DNA of 64,000 nucleotides, from positions 12,430 through 76,429 of the forward strand of contig JAHBVH010000044.1 of the NCBI GenBank assembly GCA_019637645.1, read 5' to 3'. Position numbers and translations under genes: made by a program. The stretch comes from Caldilineaceae bacterium. GTDB lineage: Bacteria; Chloroflexota; Anaerolineae; Caldilineales; Caldilineaceae. Below are positions 1-10,229 of the stretch, piece by piece; position 1 is the stretch's first letter; the number at the start of each line of letters is the position of its first letter. The notes beneath the pieces were generated by a model, which made no database searches, was not told where the DNA came from, and worked only from the letters and a program-made list of their open reading frames with translations.

Positions 1-164
1 AAAGCGGGCGACCACGTGGCGACAAATTCTTCCCAAGCGCGTAGGTCGCCCGCTTGCAGGCGCGCCAAAAAGTGCGCTTCCGCCTGGGCGCGGCTTGCTA
101 GACGAGATCGCGAGGAAGTGAACTCGTGGTTGACATGTGCTCGTCGGAAGAATTGACGTTTCAT
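1..164 (-). CDS. ECF RNA polymerase sigma factor, N-terminal part (runs off window)
   Basis: Reading the minus strand from ATG at 164 gives an open frame of 54 codons up to the window edge, with no stop. The translation contains AEAHFLARLQAGDLRAWEEF, which looks like the start of sigma region 2 in ECF sigma factors (L..L..GD..A..E.). An AGGA-type ribosome binding site lies about 8 bases before the ATG. The rest of the gene is outside the window, so regions 2.4 and 4 cannot be checked. The identification rests on a short N-terminal segment and is moderately sure. Confidence 0.6.
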   Translation of the reverse strand, partial: MKRQFFRRAHVNHEFTSSRSRLASRAQAEAHFLARLQAGDLRAWEEFVATWSPA

Positions 165-485
165 GTCACTGATTCCTGTTGCGTGTTAGGCCAAGCTGTC
201 ATTGTTCTGCTAAGGGCCATTGAACTGAGCGATGAAACGCTACAGTGGGTGTAACTGCTCTGCCTGCTACTTGCCGAACTTGCTCTTCGCAACTTTCCCG
301 TGGCGAGAGCGTATTCTTTGTCACGGGAAAGAGACCAAACTGCCCCTATCTACTAGGATCGACGTATTCATATAAACGTTGGATCAGAGGAATTTTGCAC
401 ATCTACCTCTATCCTTTTTCTATATCAGGGTAGTAGAAAGTGGCGTGGACATAGAGTATCCTGACCAAAAAGGGAGGGCACGCGT
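165..485. other. Intergenic region, 321 bp
   Basis: This is the divergent spacer between the leftward sigma factor and the rightward DUF4112 gene, so it should hold both promoters. A 62-codon frame (245-433) has no recognisable product or good ribosome binding site and is not called. A GGGAGG ribosome binding site at about 471-476 belongs to the DUF4112 gene. I see no clear repeat or consensus promoter. Confidence 0.4.
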
Positions 486-1001
486 ATGACGACGAATCTT
501 AGTCCTGTGGCGGGGATACCGCCCCAGAAGAATCGACAAGCGATCTTGGCGCAGATGGATCAGCTGGCTTGGTTGCTGGACAATTCCATTCGGATTCCGG
601 TCATCAACTATCGCATTGGGCTAGATGCCGTGATCGGTCTCATTCCCGGCCTGGGTGATGCTGCTGGGCTCATTCTTTCAAGCTTTATTGTTTTTCAGGC
701 GCTGCGTCTAGGCGCACCGGGCACGATTCTCACGCAGATGCTCTGGAATATCGTCCTTGAAGCGGTCGTTGGGTTGGTTCCCATTCTAGGTGATCTCTTT
801 GACGCTACCTTTAAGGCGAATGTGCGCAATGTCCGTCTGATTCAAGGCGTAATGAGCCAGGCCGCGGCAGGAAAACCTTTACCGCGCGCCAACCCGAAAG
901 GGATCATCGCGGCTGTCATTGGCGTGCTGCTCGGTCTCATTGTGCTGATCGGTAGTGCCGGTATCGCTCTTTTCTGGGCGTTTCTTTCCTGGTTGCGTTA
1001 A
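486..1001 (+). CDS. DUF4112 family membrane protein
   Basis: This 171-residue protein has the DUF4112 signature: two hydrophobic segments each carrying G-L-[IV]-P-x-L-G-D (GLIPGLGD near residue 52, GLVPILGD near 96), followed by a C-terminal transmembrane helix at about 138-168. The short repeat of the PxLGD motif suggests an internal duplication forming a membrane hairpin pair. The ATG at 486 is preceded by GGGAGG at a good distance. The family has no established biochemical role; it is an inner-membrane protein by sequence. It stands alone and is separated from the kinase gene downstream by a strong hairpin. Confidence 0.85.
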   Translation: MTTNLSPVAGIPPQKNRQAILAQMDQLAWLLDNSIRIPVINYRIGLDAVIGLIPGLGDAAGLILSSFIVFQALRLGAPGTILTQMLWNIVLEAVVGLVPILGDLFDATFKANVRNVRLIQGVMSQAAAGKPLPRANPKGIIAAVIGVLLGLIVLIGSAGIALFWAFLSWLR

Positions 1002-1362
1002 TGCCCCTTTTCATCATTCTACTATCCAGCGCTTGGCCGAACTCGCCAAGCAATTTGGTTGGGTGAGCGGCAAGTCAAGAAGGGCTGGGCGGCAGCCGCG
1101 ACCTTGGTCGCTGTCCATATCACAGCCGTCGAACTTGCGACGCTGATTTAGTTTGCTTTCATCAGAGCGTTTGTCAGCTGGTTCTTGCTGTGGCCTCCAC
1201 AGCCGGCCAGGCAAGCGGGTGTCAGGTTGCTCAAACCTGACACCCGCTTGCCTGTATGTAACGCCTATTACGTAAAAGAGATACATAAAATAACGGATAA
1301 GCCCCTAGTGAAATTCAGTTATAATCGAATATAACATTGTTCAATAGAACGGATATTCGGTT
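1002..1362. other. Intergenic region, 361 bp, with hairpin and probable kinase promoter
   Basis: Apart from the hairpin at 1209-1253, the region ends in an AT-rich stretch with a TATAAT at 1320-1325 that could be the -10 box of the histidine kinase gene. No good -35 box lies 16-18 bases before it. Small open frames here look like chance. Confidence 0.35.
1209..1253. terminator. Perfect 20-bp inverted repeat, likely terminator (CTGACAGG-type family)
   Basis: Arms 1209-1228 and 1234-1253 are perfectly complementary with a 5-base loop. It lies about 210 bp after the DUF4112 stop and ahead of the kinase gene. It has no long T run, so termination is inferred. The core (GGTGTCAGGTT / AACCTGACACC) resembles other hairpins in this window. 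Confidence 0.6.
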
Positions 1363-4300
1363 ATGCTAGAAAAACGTACGCGAGCTACAACTGTCGCTCT
1401 GTACCTCGTGCGTGTGGCTTTGTTCGCTATCGTCTATTATGTGACAGGACAACTTGGCTTGTTATTGGCCGTACCGCCGGGGTATGCAACCGCTGTCTGG
1501 CCTCCCTCTGGGATTATGCTGGCCGGTATCTTACTGTTGGGCTATACCTATTGGCCGGGCGTTTTCCTTGGCTCCTTGGCGGTTAATCTCTTCACCTCTT
1601 TTGATCCAAGCAACCAAAGTACCATGCTATTTTCCAGCACGATTGCTCTCCTCATCGCGCTTGGCTCTTCGCTCCAAGTGCTTGTTAGTGCTTGGCTGAT
1701 TCGCCGGTTTATTCGCTTTCCGAATCCGTTAGAACAGGTGCGCGAGATCGGGCTGATGTTGCTCTTGGGCGGCCCTGTGGGTTGTTTAGTGGCGGCAACG
1801 GTGGGGGTGACGACATTGGTTACCTTTGGCGCTGTGCCATGGGCAAACTATGCCTTTAACTGGCTCAATTGGTGGATCGGTGATGCCATTGGCGTGATCG
1901 TTTTTCTCCCCGTCTTATTGTTGCTCTGCACACCCCAGTCGGCCTTTAGCCGCGCACGTAAGGTCGTTGTGGGGATCACCCTCTGTACGAGCTTTGCCTT
2001 AACGATTTTGGCCTTTTCGGTTGCCAGTAGCGTGGAAATGAACCGCCAAATGGGGGACGTGAGGCTATCACTTCAAGTGTTGAAAGGTGAATTAGAAGAA
2101 GATCTGTCCGGCGCGATCGATATCTTGCTTTCGGTGGAATCTTTTTTTCAGGCATCGCAGGGGGTAACTGCCCAAGAATTCCATACCTTCGTTTCTGGCC
2201 GCTTTCAGAAGAACCCTGAACTCTATTCGTTGAGTTGGAACTCCGTGGTGCCTGATGCGGCGCGCACCCAGTTTGAGGCCGCGATTCGTGCCCAGGGCTT
2301 TCCTACCTATCAGATCACCGAGCGAACATCAACGGGAACGTTGGTTCAAGCACAGTCGCGCCCTTATTATATGCCGATCACCTATATGGAAACGCGCGCA
2401 CCTGATCAAAGTGCCTTGGGTCTTGACACCTACAGTGAAGCACTGCGCCGCCAGACGCTCGACACGGCGCGCGATAGCGGGTTGGCTCAAATGACAGGCC
2501 GGCTCAATATAACCCATGATCTCCAGGAACGTGGTGCCATTATCATTTATCAGCCCATCTATCTTCAACAGGGCGCGCCAGAAACACTTTCTGAGCGTCG
2601 CGCAAACCTGGCTGGCTATGCGGCAGGGGTTTTCCGCCTATCGGAATTGATGCAACCGATTGCGCAACGGGCCGAACAACAAGCGTTGGCGTTTGCCCTG
2701 CTGGATCTTACCGCGCCTAACGAACAGTTGCTCTACTCATCGCCCTTGGCTGGCGATGTTACTCCTGCAATGCAGGCTGCTTTCACCGAAGAACATTTCT
2801 CCTTTCGGGAGCCGCTTCACATTGCTGGCCGCGATTTAGTCCTCCAATTGTGGCCGACACCACTCTACCTGACCCAGCATTTAAGCTGGAATGTCTGGTT
2901 TGTCCTAACCGGTGGCTTGCTCTTCACCGGTATGGTCGGTATCTTTTTATTGGTGGTTACTGGTCAAACCGATGTGGTACAGCGTACAGTAGAAGAGCGT
3001 ACAGAAGAGCTGCGGGCGCGGACCTCACGCCTGACAACCCTCATCAACAATTTACAAGGTGGCGTATTGGTCAAGAATGAGCAGCGCCGCATTATCCATG
3101 TCAATCAAGCCTTCTGTGACATGTTCCACGTACCTGCTGGTGCTGCTAATTTACTAGGCCGTGACTATCATGAACCCAGCGTAGCTCCGTTTAGTGCTGA
3201 TCCACTGACCTTTCACCAACGGATTGACCAGATTCTCGCCGCGCGTGAACCGGTGATTGCTGAGGAATTTTTGTTAACCGATGGCCGGATTGTGGAGCGG
3301 GATTATATCCCAATTTTTGTGGAGCATGACTATCGCGGTCATCTCTGGCACTATCGTGACATCACCGCGCGCAAACAGGCCGAAGCCGCCCTGCGTGACA
3401 GCGAAGAAGCCATTCGGAATCTCTATACGATTACTTCGAATCAGCAAAGTTCCTTTGCCCAAAAAATGCAGGCCCTCCTGCATATGGGCTGTGACCATTT
3501 TAATTTGGAGCGTGGTATGCTTGGCCATATCACCGGCAACCAATATGAAGCCCTGGCGGTCTACCCACCGGATCAAGGCATTACACCGGGCGCGATCTTC
3601 CCCCTTGCCCAGACTTACTGTCAAGTCACCATTCAGGCGAAGGAGCCAGTGATTTGGGATGGTGCTACACCGGTGGCCTGGACGACGCATCCGGCCTCTG
3701 CTCCTTTCCAATTAACGGCCTATCTCGGCGCACCCATTCAGGTCGGCGATCAAGGTTACGGCACGCTTAGCTTTTCTAGCATCACCCCCGGTTCCCACGC
3801 GCTGAAACCCTCCGCCAAAGAATTTCTTAGCCTAATGGCGCAATGGATTGGTAGCGAGATCGAGCGCCAACAAAAAAGTGACCAGATGCAAGCCTATGCC
3901 GCCGAGATTGAAGCAACCAATCAGGCGCTCGCGGTGGCACGCGATCAAGCCCTAGAGACGGCCCGCTTTAAAAGCGAGTTTCTGGCAACCATGAGCCATG
4001 AAATCCGCACGCCCATGAATGGCATCATGGGGATGACCGAGTTGCTTCTCGATACCGAGTTGGACGATGAGCAGCGCGACTATGCCAGTGTGAGCTATGA
4101 TGAAAGCCGCAAACTATTGGAGCTGATCAACAGCATTCTCGATTTCTCCAAAATCGAGGCTGGCAAGCTCATTCTAGAAGAAGTCGCCTTTTCGCCCATG
4201 GCTGAAGTCGAAAGTGTAATCCGTTTGCTGCTGACCAAGGCCCAAGGCAAGGGCATTCGTTTGTTGTGTACCATGGCACCCAATCTGCCGAATGAAGTGA

Positions 4301-5553
4301 TCGGTGATGCCGTGCGCCTACGCCAGATCTTATTGAATTTGGTGAGCAATGCGGTGAAATTTACCGAAAGAGGCGAAGTCGTGATGACGGTGACAATGGT
4401 CGAACCACCAGCAACGGCGGTCATCGACGCGGCTGCACCAAAGGTCTTGCTCCAGTTTACGGTGCGCGATACTGGGATTGGTATCGCCAAGGCAACGCTG
4501 CAAAATCTCTTCAACCCTTTTGTCCAAGCCGATAGTTCTACCACACGGCGCTATGGCGGTACGGGGTTGGGCCTAGCCATTACACACCGGCTAATCGAGC
4601 TGATTGGTGGTGAGATCCAGGTGGAAAGCCAGCTAGGCCGTGGTTCGACCTTTGTGATCACCCTACCCTATCACTGCCCAACATTCATGGCCGAGGAGCG
4701 TGAGATCCCCCCTGCGCTTCCAACGACCCTCCATTGTCTGGTTGCCAGTGACAACGCGTTGTTCTGTACCGCCATTACCGATTACCTCGCGACTTGGGCG
4801 GTGCCGACTACATGTCAGAATCGGACTACTATCGGTAACGCGGATCTGCTGCGCTGGCTCTATGCGGCGGTGACGGCTGGTCATCCATTGCCTATGCTCA
4901 TTGTTGACCACCAGGGTACCCTGATTGAACCCTATACATTGCTGACCTCGTTGCAGGCTGATCCGCTCTTGTCTGCAGTCGCGGTCCTCCTGATTACCAC
5001 GGATGAGCGGCCCGTCTTTCACCAGCAGCTATTGGAAAGCGGCCTCTATGGCGTGCTCGTGCAGCCCGTTACGCAATCCGCCCTCTACGACTGTTTGGCG
5101 GAACGCCTGCATGCCACCCCACTAGTCCAAATCATGGAGATTGAGCGCCCGTCCCCAACGGATGTCCATAAAAAGTTGGTGCTGATTGTCGATGATTATG
5201 TCAATAACCAACGAGTGGCCTTGGCCCATTTAAAAAAACTAGGCTATGCCGCTCATGTGGTGGAAAATGGCGAAGCCGCCGTCGCTGCCATTGCTAACAA
5301 TGGCGAGCGCTATGCCCTGGTATTGATGGATTGGCAAATGCCCGTGATGGATGGATTGGAAGCCACCCGCCGCATTCGGCAATGGGAAACGCAAAATGGC
5401 GGCCACCTGCCCATTATCGGCATGACCGCCAATGCGCTCAAAGATGATCGAGAGCGCTGTCTGGCGGCTGGCATGGACGATTATCTGAGCAAGCCCGTCA
5501 AGCGTGAACAGTTACAACGCACGCTAACCACCTGGATCCCCGCTAGTAGCTAG
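1363..5553 (+). CDS. Hybrid sensor histidine kinase (MASE1-CHASE-PAS-GAF-HisKA-HATPase-pseudoREC-REC)
   Basis: A 1396-residue membrane hybrid kinase. Residues ~10-200 form a multi-helix MASE1-type sensor, ~225-500 a CHASE-like extracytoplasmic domain closed by a transmembrane helix at ~508-534, ~555-675 a PAS domain, and ~690-840 a GAF domain. The HisKA box [13 protein letters not shown] has the phospho-acceptor His879. N box ([11 protein letters not shown], ~990), DTGIGIA (~1034) and GGTGLGLAI (~1066) form the ATPase. A C-terminal receiver has phospho-acceptor Asp1323 (LMDWQMP) and Lys1377. A second receiver-like segment (~1115-1250) lies between ATPase and receiver and has lost key residues. 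No partner response regulator is adjacent, so output is probably through phosphotransfer to a distant protein. The ATG at 1363 has no clear ribosome binding site. Confidence 0.93.
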   Translation: MLEKRTRATTVALYLVRVALFAIVYYVTGQLGLLLAVPPGYATAVWPPSGIMLAGILLLGYTYWPGVFLGSLAVNLFTSFDPSNQSTMLFSSTIALLIALGSSLQVLVSAWLIRRFIRFPNPLEQVREIGLMLLLGGPVGCLVAATVGVTTLVTFGAVPWANYAFNWLNWWIGDAIGVIVFLPVLLLLCTPQSAFSRARKVVVGITLCTSFALTILAFSVASSVEMNRQMGDVRLSLQVLKGELEEDLSGAIDILLSVESFFQASQGVTAQEFHTFVSGRFQKNPELYSLSWNSVVPDAARTQFEAAIRAQGFPTYQITERTSTGTLVQAQSRPYYMPITYMETRAPDQSALGLDTYSEALRRQTLDTARDSGLAQMTGRLNITHDLQERGAIIIYQPIYLQQGAPETLSERRANLAGYAAGVFRLSELMQPIAQRAEQQALAFALLDLTAPNEQLLYSSPLAGDVTPAMQAAFTEEHFSFREPLHIAGRDLVLQLWPTPLYLTQHLSWNVWFVLTGGLLFTGMVGIFLLVVTGQTDVVQRTVEERTEELRARTSRLTTLINNLQGGVLVKNEQRRIIHVNQAFCDMFHVPAGAANLLGRDYHEPSVAPFSADPLTFHQRIDQILAAREPVIAEEFLLTDGRIVERDYIPIFVEHDYRGHLWHYRDITARKQAEAALRDSEEAIRNLYTITSNQQSSFAQKMQALLHMGCDHFNLERGMLGHITGNQYEALAVYPPDQGITPGAIFPLAQTYCQVTIQAKEPVIWDGATPVAWTTHPASAPFQLTAYLGAPIQVGDQGYGTLSFSSITPGSHALKPSAKEFLSLMAQWIGSEIERQQKSDQMQAYAAEIEATNQALAVARDQALETARFKSEFLATMSHEIRTPMNGIMGMTELLLDTELDDEQRDYASVSYDESRKLLELINSILDFSKIEAGKLILEEVAFSPMAEVESVIRLLLTKAQGKGIRLLCTMAPNLPNEVIGDAVRLRQILLNLVSNAVKFTERGEVVMTVTMVEPPATAVIDAAAPKVLLQFTVRDTGIGIAKATLQNLFNPFVQADSSTTRRYGGTGLGLAITHRLIELIGGEIQVESQLGRGSTFVITLPYHCPTFMAEEREIPPALPTTLHCLVASDNALFCTAITDYLATWAVPTTCQNRTTIGNADLLRWLYAAVTAGHPLPMLIVDHQGTLIEPYTLLTSLQADPLLSAVAVLLITTDERPVFHQQLLESGLYGVLVQPVTQSALYDCLAERLHATPLVQIMEIERPSPTDVHKKLVLIVDDYVNNQRVALAHLKKLGYAAHVVENGEAAVAAIANNGERYALVLMDWQMPVMDGLEATRRIRQWETQNGGHLPIIGMTANALKDDRERCLAAGMDDYLSKPVKREQLQRTLTTWIPASS

Positions 5554-5834
5554 CAAGACCAAGCCGTCTCCTCTCTGGCTCCGCGTTGTTACCCAGCCGT
5601 CACCCAATTGTAAAACAAGCCGCCGTAGAGGTTGGCAAAATAGCGGAAAGTGATTATGCTTCCCTCTAGGCTGCGGTTGCTGGTTGGCTGTCCAGCAACC
5701 GCAGTGCCTACCTACGTTTCCCATTTCCAACAAGAGGTTAGGCTTGTCTGGGGCTTTCGGCAAGAGCGCAACTCTCCGTGGCGACTTTGCAACACCTCAG
5801 CGCACCGCCTGAGCAAAGTTCAGAGGACCAAACC

Positions 5835-7097
5835 GTGACTATCCATCGCCAGAACTGGGCCGGCCATGTTTCCTATTGTGCCACCCAGTATGCCATGCCG
5901 GAAAGTGTTGCCCAGCTACAAGCGATTGTGCGCGCGGCCAACAAGGTGCGTGTAATCGGCGCACGCCATTCGTTTAATCCCATTCATGACTGTCCCGAAG
6001 TCATTATTTCTCTTGATAAGCTCGACAAAAGCGTGATCATTGATCAGGAGCGGCATACGGCCACCGTCAATGCTGGTATTACCTACCATGAGCTTTGCCC
6101 CCAGCTTGAGCAAGCTGGCTATGCCCTCCACAATTTAGCCTCGCTCGACCATATCACCGTGATTGGGGCCTGTATGACTGCAACCCACGGCTCGGGGGAT
6201 GTCCACGGCAATCTCGCGACTGGGGTCTCTAGGCTGGAAATGGTCACGGCCACGGGTGATTTGGTCACCCTCTCGCGGGAAAAAGACGGTGATCAATTTC
6301 TGGGGGCGGTTGTGGCCTTGGGCGCGCTCGGGGTGGTCACCAAAGTTACGCTCGATCTCGTGCCAAGCTTTCTCCTCCAGCAGGATGTCTATGAAAAATT
6401 GCCCATGACCGCAATTCTCGATCATTTTGACGCCATTATGGGCGCAGGCTACAGCGTGAGCCTCTTCCCCGATTGGCAATCCGACTGGATTAACACCGTT
6501 TGGGTCAAACAACTAGCTACCAATATGCAACCATTGACCGTGCCGACCGCCTTTCATGGCGCGGCCTTGCTGCCCAGCAATCGGCCTGGCGATCCGAATT
6601 CGGATCGCGTGGGGACGCGCATGGGGCAGCCTGGGCCCTGGCATGAAAGGCTGCCCCATTTTTCCCTAAAAGAGCCATTTTTACAAGGGAATGAACTCCA
6701 GAGCGAATATTTTGTGGCGCGTCGTGACGCCGTAGCCGCGATGCAAGCCGTGATCAAGCTGCGCTCCTACCTGGCACCCATCCTGCAAATCACCGAAGTC
6801 CGCACGGTGGCCGCGGATAAGCTTTGGCTCAGCCCCGCCTATGAACAAGACATTGTGGGCATTCACTTTAACTGGCACCGTAACTGGCCGGCAGTTCAGC
6901 AGTTTTTGCCACTGCTCGAAGAAACTTTGGCACCCTTCCAGCCCAAGCCACATTGGGGCAAGCTTTTCGCGATGACGCCAGCCCAAGTGCAGGCGGGCTA
7001 CCCGCGCTTGCGCGATTTTCAGGCCCTGGCCCAAGCCTATGATCCCCAAGGCAAATTCCACAACGAATTTTTAGATACTTACCTCTTTGCCGACTAG
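5835..7097 (+). CDS. FAD-dependent alditol oxidase-like enzyme (AldO / xylitol oxidase family)
   Basis: A 420-residue protein with an N-terminal FAD-binding (PCMH-type) domain and a C-terminal D-arabinono-lactone oxidase domain. It follows streptomycete alditol oxidase closely: HSFN with His45 (the residue that carries covalent FAD in AldO), GPWHERLPHF, EVRTVAAD with Glu321 and Arg323, and HWGK with Lys376. These match AldO His46, Glu320, Arg322 and Lys375 within one position. Such enzymes oxidise the terminal hydroxyl of polyols and release hydrogen peroxide; the exact substrate is inferred. The GTG at 5835 is chosen because AGAGGA sits 7 bases upstream and the family starts here. An upstream in-frame GTG at 5778 would add 19 residues. 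Confidence 0.88.
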   Translation: MTIHRQNWAGHVSYCATQYAMPESVAQLQAIVRAANKVRVIGARHSFNPIHDCPEVIISLDKLDKSVIIDQERHTATVNAGITYHELCPQLEQAGYALHNLASLDHITVIGACMTATHGSGDVHGNLATGVSRLEMVTATGDLVTLSREKDGDQFLGAVVALGALGVVTKVTLDLVPSFLLQQDVYEKLPMTAILDHFDAIMGAGYSVSLFPDWQSDWINTVWVKQLATNMQPLTVPTAFHGAALLPSNRPGDPNSDRVGTRMGQPGPWHERLPHFSLKEPFLQGNELQSEYFVARRDAVAAMQAVIKLRSYLAPILQITEVRTVAADKLWLSPAYEQDIVGIHFNWHRNWPAVQQFLPLLEETLAPFQPKPHWGKLFAMTPAQVQAGYPRLRDFQALAQAYDPQGKFHNEFLDTYLFAD

Positions 7098-7127
7098 GAC
7101 GCGGATGGACGCGGAACTCCGCGTCCT
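7096..7127. repeat. GACGCGGAT-family hairpin after the alditol oxidase gene
   Basis: The arms AGGACGCGG (7096-7104) and CCGCGTCCT (7119-7127) pair, and a second GGACGCGG inside (7107-7114) can pair with the same right arm. It overlaps the stop codon of the oxidase gene. It is the shortest member of a family seen again at 24245, 30385, 31374 and 38780, always just 3' of a gene, and probably acts as a terminator. Confidence 0.6.
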
Positions 7128-7604
7128 CCTTCCAATCTAGCTGCGCCTCTCCTTGCACCTTGCACTCCGTTCCCCAAATGATATAAATGGAATAGCAAAC
7201 AAATACAAGGACCGACGTCCGCTAACGGAAGCTCGGCCTTTTGAAGAGCGGTTGGTTTGGCTGTTGTCGCGATTTTCGTGGTTGGCCTGTGCCATTTTAT
7301 GCCATCAAGGCAAGGCGGCAATCGCCAACCGACAAGCTTCGGGCTTTTTCACCCGATTATCAGCCCTGCCTTCACTGTTCCTATGCCATAGCTAAGAAGC
7401 TGTTTCAAAAGGTGGTTGACTGGTCCACACCAGACCGGTTTTGATGAAGGGTAAAAATTCATTCTCTCAGCGATTCTCAATGGCTTATCGCGCAGATGAT
7501 GTGAAGAACGGTGTGGAATCCGTTCCTACTTCAACTTCGTAAGAATAGATCCCACCTGCAGAATCCGCTCAATCTGCTCACAAAATCCGTTGACAGCGCG
7601 TTGC
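7128..7604. other. Intergenic region between convergent genes, about 477 bp
   Basis: This separates the rightward oxidase from the leftward AraC gene. It holds only weak features: an imperfect CTGACAGG-family-like hairpin near 7412-7441 and a GAACGG/CCGTTC inverted repeat near 7507-7526. Short open frames on both strands look like chance. No gene remnant was recognised. Confidence 0.4.
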
Positions 7605-8300
7605 CTACACAAAGCCCTGTTCGCGGCGGATCTGTACGGGCGTTTTGCCCATAAAGCGCCGAAGCGCGCGCGTCAAATGCGGCTGATCCGCATACCCTGC
7701 TTGTTCGACGGTATCCAAGATCGAGATGCCTTGGGTTAAGCACGCGGCCGCTTGTTGGGCACGCTCGATCTGGCAGAGCTGACCGTGGGTCAAGCCGGTG
7801 GCTTGGTAGAACCGGCGTTGAACCGAACGCAGCGAAAGCGTTTGAGCACGATTTTGCAAGACCGCTTCGACCACCGGCTCACGTACCAGCAGCCCCTCGT
7901 GTACAAGTCTAGCCACAAAGCTGTCGGCATTAGCAAAGGTGGGAATAGGCCAAGTTGTGCTATTAAGCCAAAAGGAGTGGCGGGCCGCGGTGGGGAGAGT
8001 TAGGTCTTCAGCTACCAGATGCCCAGCTGGAAAGCTGGGCATGAAGCTACCCAGCTTAAATTGAATCCCAAAAAATTCCGTTTCCGCAGGACAAGGCGCG
8101 AGCATTGCTTCTGTCTCTGGCCCCCGGAATGTGATGCTAGTTTCCCCCTGATAGTGCGCCACCACGATCTCCCAATAGACACCGGCGGTAGAGGTAAATG
8201 AGCCCGCCCGTTCACTCTGGGTACGCCAGATCAGGTGTACATGGGGCGAAGCGGAGGCTCTTTCTTCAAAGACAAAGCGAACGTTTTGCTCTTCTGGCAA
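7605..8300 (-). CDS. AraC-family transcriptional regulator
   Basis: The C-terminal ~100 residues carry two helix-turn-helix units of the AraC type (SVQRRFYQATG, SILDTVEQAGYADQPHLTRAL) and the N-terminal part is a cupin-like sensing domain. It is a clear paralogue of the AraC protein at 40234-40926. The open frame runs much further upstream, but that part is antisense to the neighbouring genes. TTG at 8300 is preferred because GGAAGGAAGGG lies just upstream and the length (231 aa) matches the 230-aa paralogue. A GTG at 8324 that overlaps the MoaD-like stop (TAGTG) is the alternative. It is the last gene of a minus-strand unit with the MoaD-like and BNR genes. Confidence 0.82.
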   Translation of the reverse strand: MPEEQNVRFVFEERASASPHVHLIWRTQSERAGSFTSTAGVYWEIVVAHYQGETSITFRGPETEAMLAPCPAETEFFGIQFKLGSFMPSFPAGHLVAEDLTLPTAARHSFWLNSTTWPIPTFANADSFVARLVHEGLLVREPVVEAVLQNRAQTLSLRSVQRRFYQATGLTHGQLCQIERAQQAAACLTQGISILDTVEQAGYADQPHLTRALRRFMGKTPVQIRREQGFV

Positions 8301-8323
8301 CTTGCCCTTCCTTCCGACAACCA

Positions 8324-8623
8324 CTAGTAACCACCGGCCATCGCCCCAACAATGAGAAAAGGTTCTGCACCGCTGCTCACAGCTTCCGGTACCACTGCAT
8401 CGACCGGCTCGTGCGACAGATCCTGTCCTAAGGCGAAAAAGCGAATGAACGCACGGCGCTTTTGGGTCGCCCGATCGCGGATCGTTCCACAGAGCATCGG
8501 ATATTGAGTCTCTAAGGCGTCCAGAATGCTCTGTTGGGTAACCGGCCCCTCGATCTGTAACGTAATCTCTTTGCGTACATGCGCCAACGTGCGCAGATGA
8601 TGTGGGATCACAACGCGTATCAT
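8324..8623 (-). CDS. MoaD/ThiS-family ubiquitin-like protein
   Basis: A 99-residue protein with the MoaD/ThiS beta-grasp pattern: an N-terminal strand [14 protein letters not shown], a middle helix [11 protein letters not shown], and a C-terminal AGGY. MoaD and ThiS end in Gly-Gly, which is activated as a thiocarboxylate; here one Tyr follows the pair. The ATG at 8623 overlaps the stop of the BNR gene by four bases (ATGA) and its own stop touches the AraC start region, so the three genes are translationally coupled. It is not next to molybdopterin or thiamine genes. The job is inferred only as sulfur carrier or protein modifier linked to the BNR protein. Confidence 0.8.
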   Translation of the reverse strand: MIRVVIPHHLRTLAHVRKEITLQIEGPVTQQSILDALETQYPMLCGTIRDRATQKRRAFIRFFALGQDLSHEPVDAVVPEAVSSGAEPFLIVGAMAGGY

Positions 8624-9735
8624 GGCAATGTTTGCACCTCCACCGACAAAACCGCGGGTAGATCGCGCACAATGGGCTGCCAATGGTCACCGGCATCGGC
8701 GGAGACATAGACTTGACCGCCGGTGGTGCCAAAGTAGATACCACAGGCAGCGAGTTTGTCCACCGCCATGGCATCCCGCAAGATATTAACATAGCAATCG
8801 CTTTGCGGCAATCCATTGGTGAGCGCTTCCCACTCGTTACCGCCGGTACGGCTGCGGTAGACACGCAGTTTGCCTTCGGGTGGGTAGTGCTCGGAATCAC
8901 TTTTGATCGGGACGACATAGACAGTTTCCGGTTCATGGGCGTGAACGGCAATCGGGAAACCAAAATCGCTGGGCAGATTGCCGCTGATCTCATGCCATAG
9001 GTCACCAGCGTTGTCGGTGCGCATGACATCCCAATGCTTTTGCATAAAGAGGACATCGGGGCGGGCGGGGTGCATGGCTAGATTGTGCACACAATGGCCG
9101 ACATCAGCATCCGGATCAGGCAATTCCCAGGGTGACTTGAGCCCGCGGTTGATGGGCAACCAACTCTGCCCGCCGTCATCGGTGCGGAAAGCGCCGGCGG
9201 CAGAGATGGCAACAAAGATGCGGTTGGCATCATTCGGGTCGAGGATGATTGTGTGCAAACACATGCCGCCAGCGCCAGGCTGCCAGAGATGGCCTTTGGC
9301 TTCTCGCAAGGCTGGTAACTCTTGCCAGCTTTGGCCGCCATCTTTGGAGCGGAAGAGTGCGGCATCCTCGGCGCCAGCATAGACCGTGTCGGCTTCGGTT
9401 AGAGATGGTTCCAGATGCCAAACGCGCTTGAACTCCCAGGGGTGTTGGGTGCCATCGTACCATTGGTGGGTGTCAGGCGTGCCTTCGTAGGCAAAGTCGT
9501 TGCCCACGGGTTCCCAGCTTTTACCGCCGTCGTCGGAGCGTTGAATGATCTGCCCAAACCAGCCGGTGGACTGGGCTGCATAGATCCGATCGGGGTTGAC
9601 TGGCGATCCTTTGATATGGTAGATCTCCCAGCCAGCAAAGTGCGGGCCACTGACCTCCCAGGCTTCCCGTTTGGCGTCGGACGTGAGAATAAAAGCACCT
9701 TTCTTGGTGCCAACTAAGACGCGTACTCCACTCAT
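8620..9735 (-). CDS. BNR/Asp-box repeat beta-propeller protein (sialidase-like fold)
   Basis: A 371-residue protein with at least five Asp-box type repeats ([44 protein letters not shown] and degenerate copies), which form a six- or seven-bladed propeller of the sialidase/BNR type. No signal peptide is visible ([15 protein letters not shown]), so it is probably cytoplasmic, and sialidase catalytic residues cannot be assigned. Database names such as exo-alpha-sialidase should be treated as fold names. It is the first gene of a unit with the MoaD-like gene (4-bp overlap). Confidence 0.82.
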   Translation of the reverse strand: MSGVRVLVGTKKGAFILTSDAKREAWEVSGPHFAGWEIYHIKGSPVNPDRIYAAQSTGWFGQIIQRSDDGGKSWEPVGNDFAYEGTPDTHQWYDGTQHPWEFKRVWHLEPSLTEADTVYAGAEDAALFRSKDGGQSWQELPALREAKGHLWQPGAGGMCLHTIILDPNDANRIFVAISAAGAFRTDDGGQSWLPINRGLKSPWELPDPDADVGHCVHNLAMHPARPDVLFMQKHWDVMRTDNAGDLWHEISGNLPSDFGFPIAVHAHEPETVYVVPIKSDSEHYPPEGKLRVYRSRTGGNEWEALTNGLPQSDCYVNILRDAMAVDKLAACGIYFGTTGGQVYVSADAGDHWQPIVRDLPAVLSVEVQTLP

Positions 9736-9754
9736 GATCGCCTCCTTGGTTCAG

Positions 9755-10207
9755 TTAACCTTTTTTCTGTACAGGAATATAGATGGACAGGGCGGGATGG
9801 GCTGGACTAAAGTCCTCCCCATAGTATTCGAAGTAGGGCGCATCGACTGCTTGATAGTCCGCTGTGGGGAGCCACTGATTAAAAATGTATCCAAAGGTTT
9901 CGCCGACCATCGCAAGAGTGGTTGCAAAAACGGCATAGGTGTTGGCTGGCAGATCCCAACGGTTCATACCAGGTGGTAATTCGTCAACTTGGGCAACAGC
10001 CATCCCAGCCATATAATCCAACTTATTCATCGCTTCGTTATGCGCCATCACTCCATAGCTAACATCTGGTTCGGCTCCCTGGGCGATCTCGTCCATGCGC
10101 GGCACAAATTCCTCCCAGAGTTGGGGAATTTCTGGCGACTTGGGTATGGTGTGTACTAACAGGCCGACGACGGTAAAGGCTGGTTTGGTAATGATCTGCG
10201 GTTGCAT
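9755..10207 (-). CDS. GyrI-like / AraC effector-binding domain protein
   Basis: A 150-residue stand-alone GyrI-like small-molecule binding domain, the type found at the C-terminus of some AraC and MerR regulators. Typical elements are the N-terminal strand ITKPAFTVVGLLV, a central LPAGMNRWDLPANTYAVF-like strand, and the C-terminal EYYGEDF...IYIPV. The ATG at 10207 is chosen because AAGGAG lies 6 bases upstream; the longer open frame adds 20 unlikely residues. It lies 22 bp after the DinB gene, so the two may be co-transcribed. It probably binds a hydrophobic or cationic ligand. Confidence 0.82.
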   Translation of the reverse strand: MQPQIITKPAFTVVGLLVHTIPKSPEIPQLWEEFVPRMDEIAQGAEPDVSYGVMAHNEAMNKLDYMAGMAVAQVDELPPGMNRWDLPANTYAVFATTLAMVGETFGYIFNQWLPTADYQAVDAPYFEYYGEDFSPAHPALSIYIPVQKKG

Positions 10208-10229
10208 CCTTCTCTCCTTACTATACAGT

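Noticed and set aside
245..433. 62-codon frame near the left end
   Set aside because: No ribosome binding site, no recognisable product, low-quality composition.
8301..9056. Long upstream part of the minus-strand frame that ends in the AraC gene (frame 7605-9056)
   Set aside because: It is an out-of-frame reading on the same strand through the MoaD-like and BNR genes and has no protein-like composition; only the last 231 codons are real.
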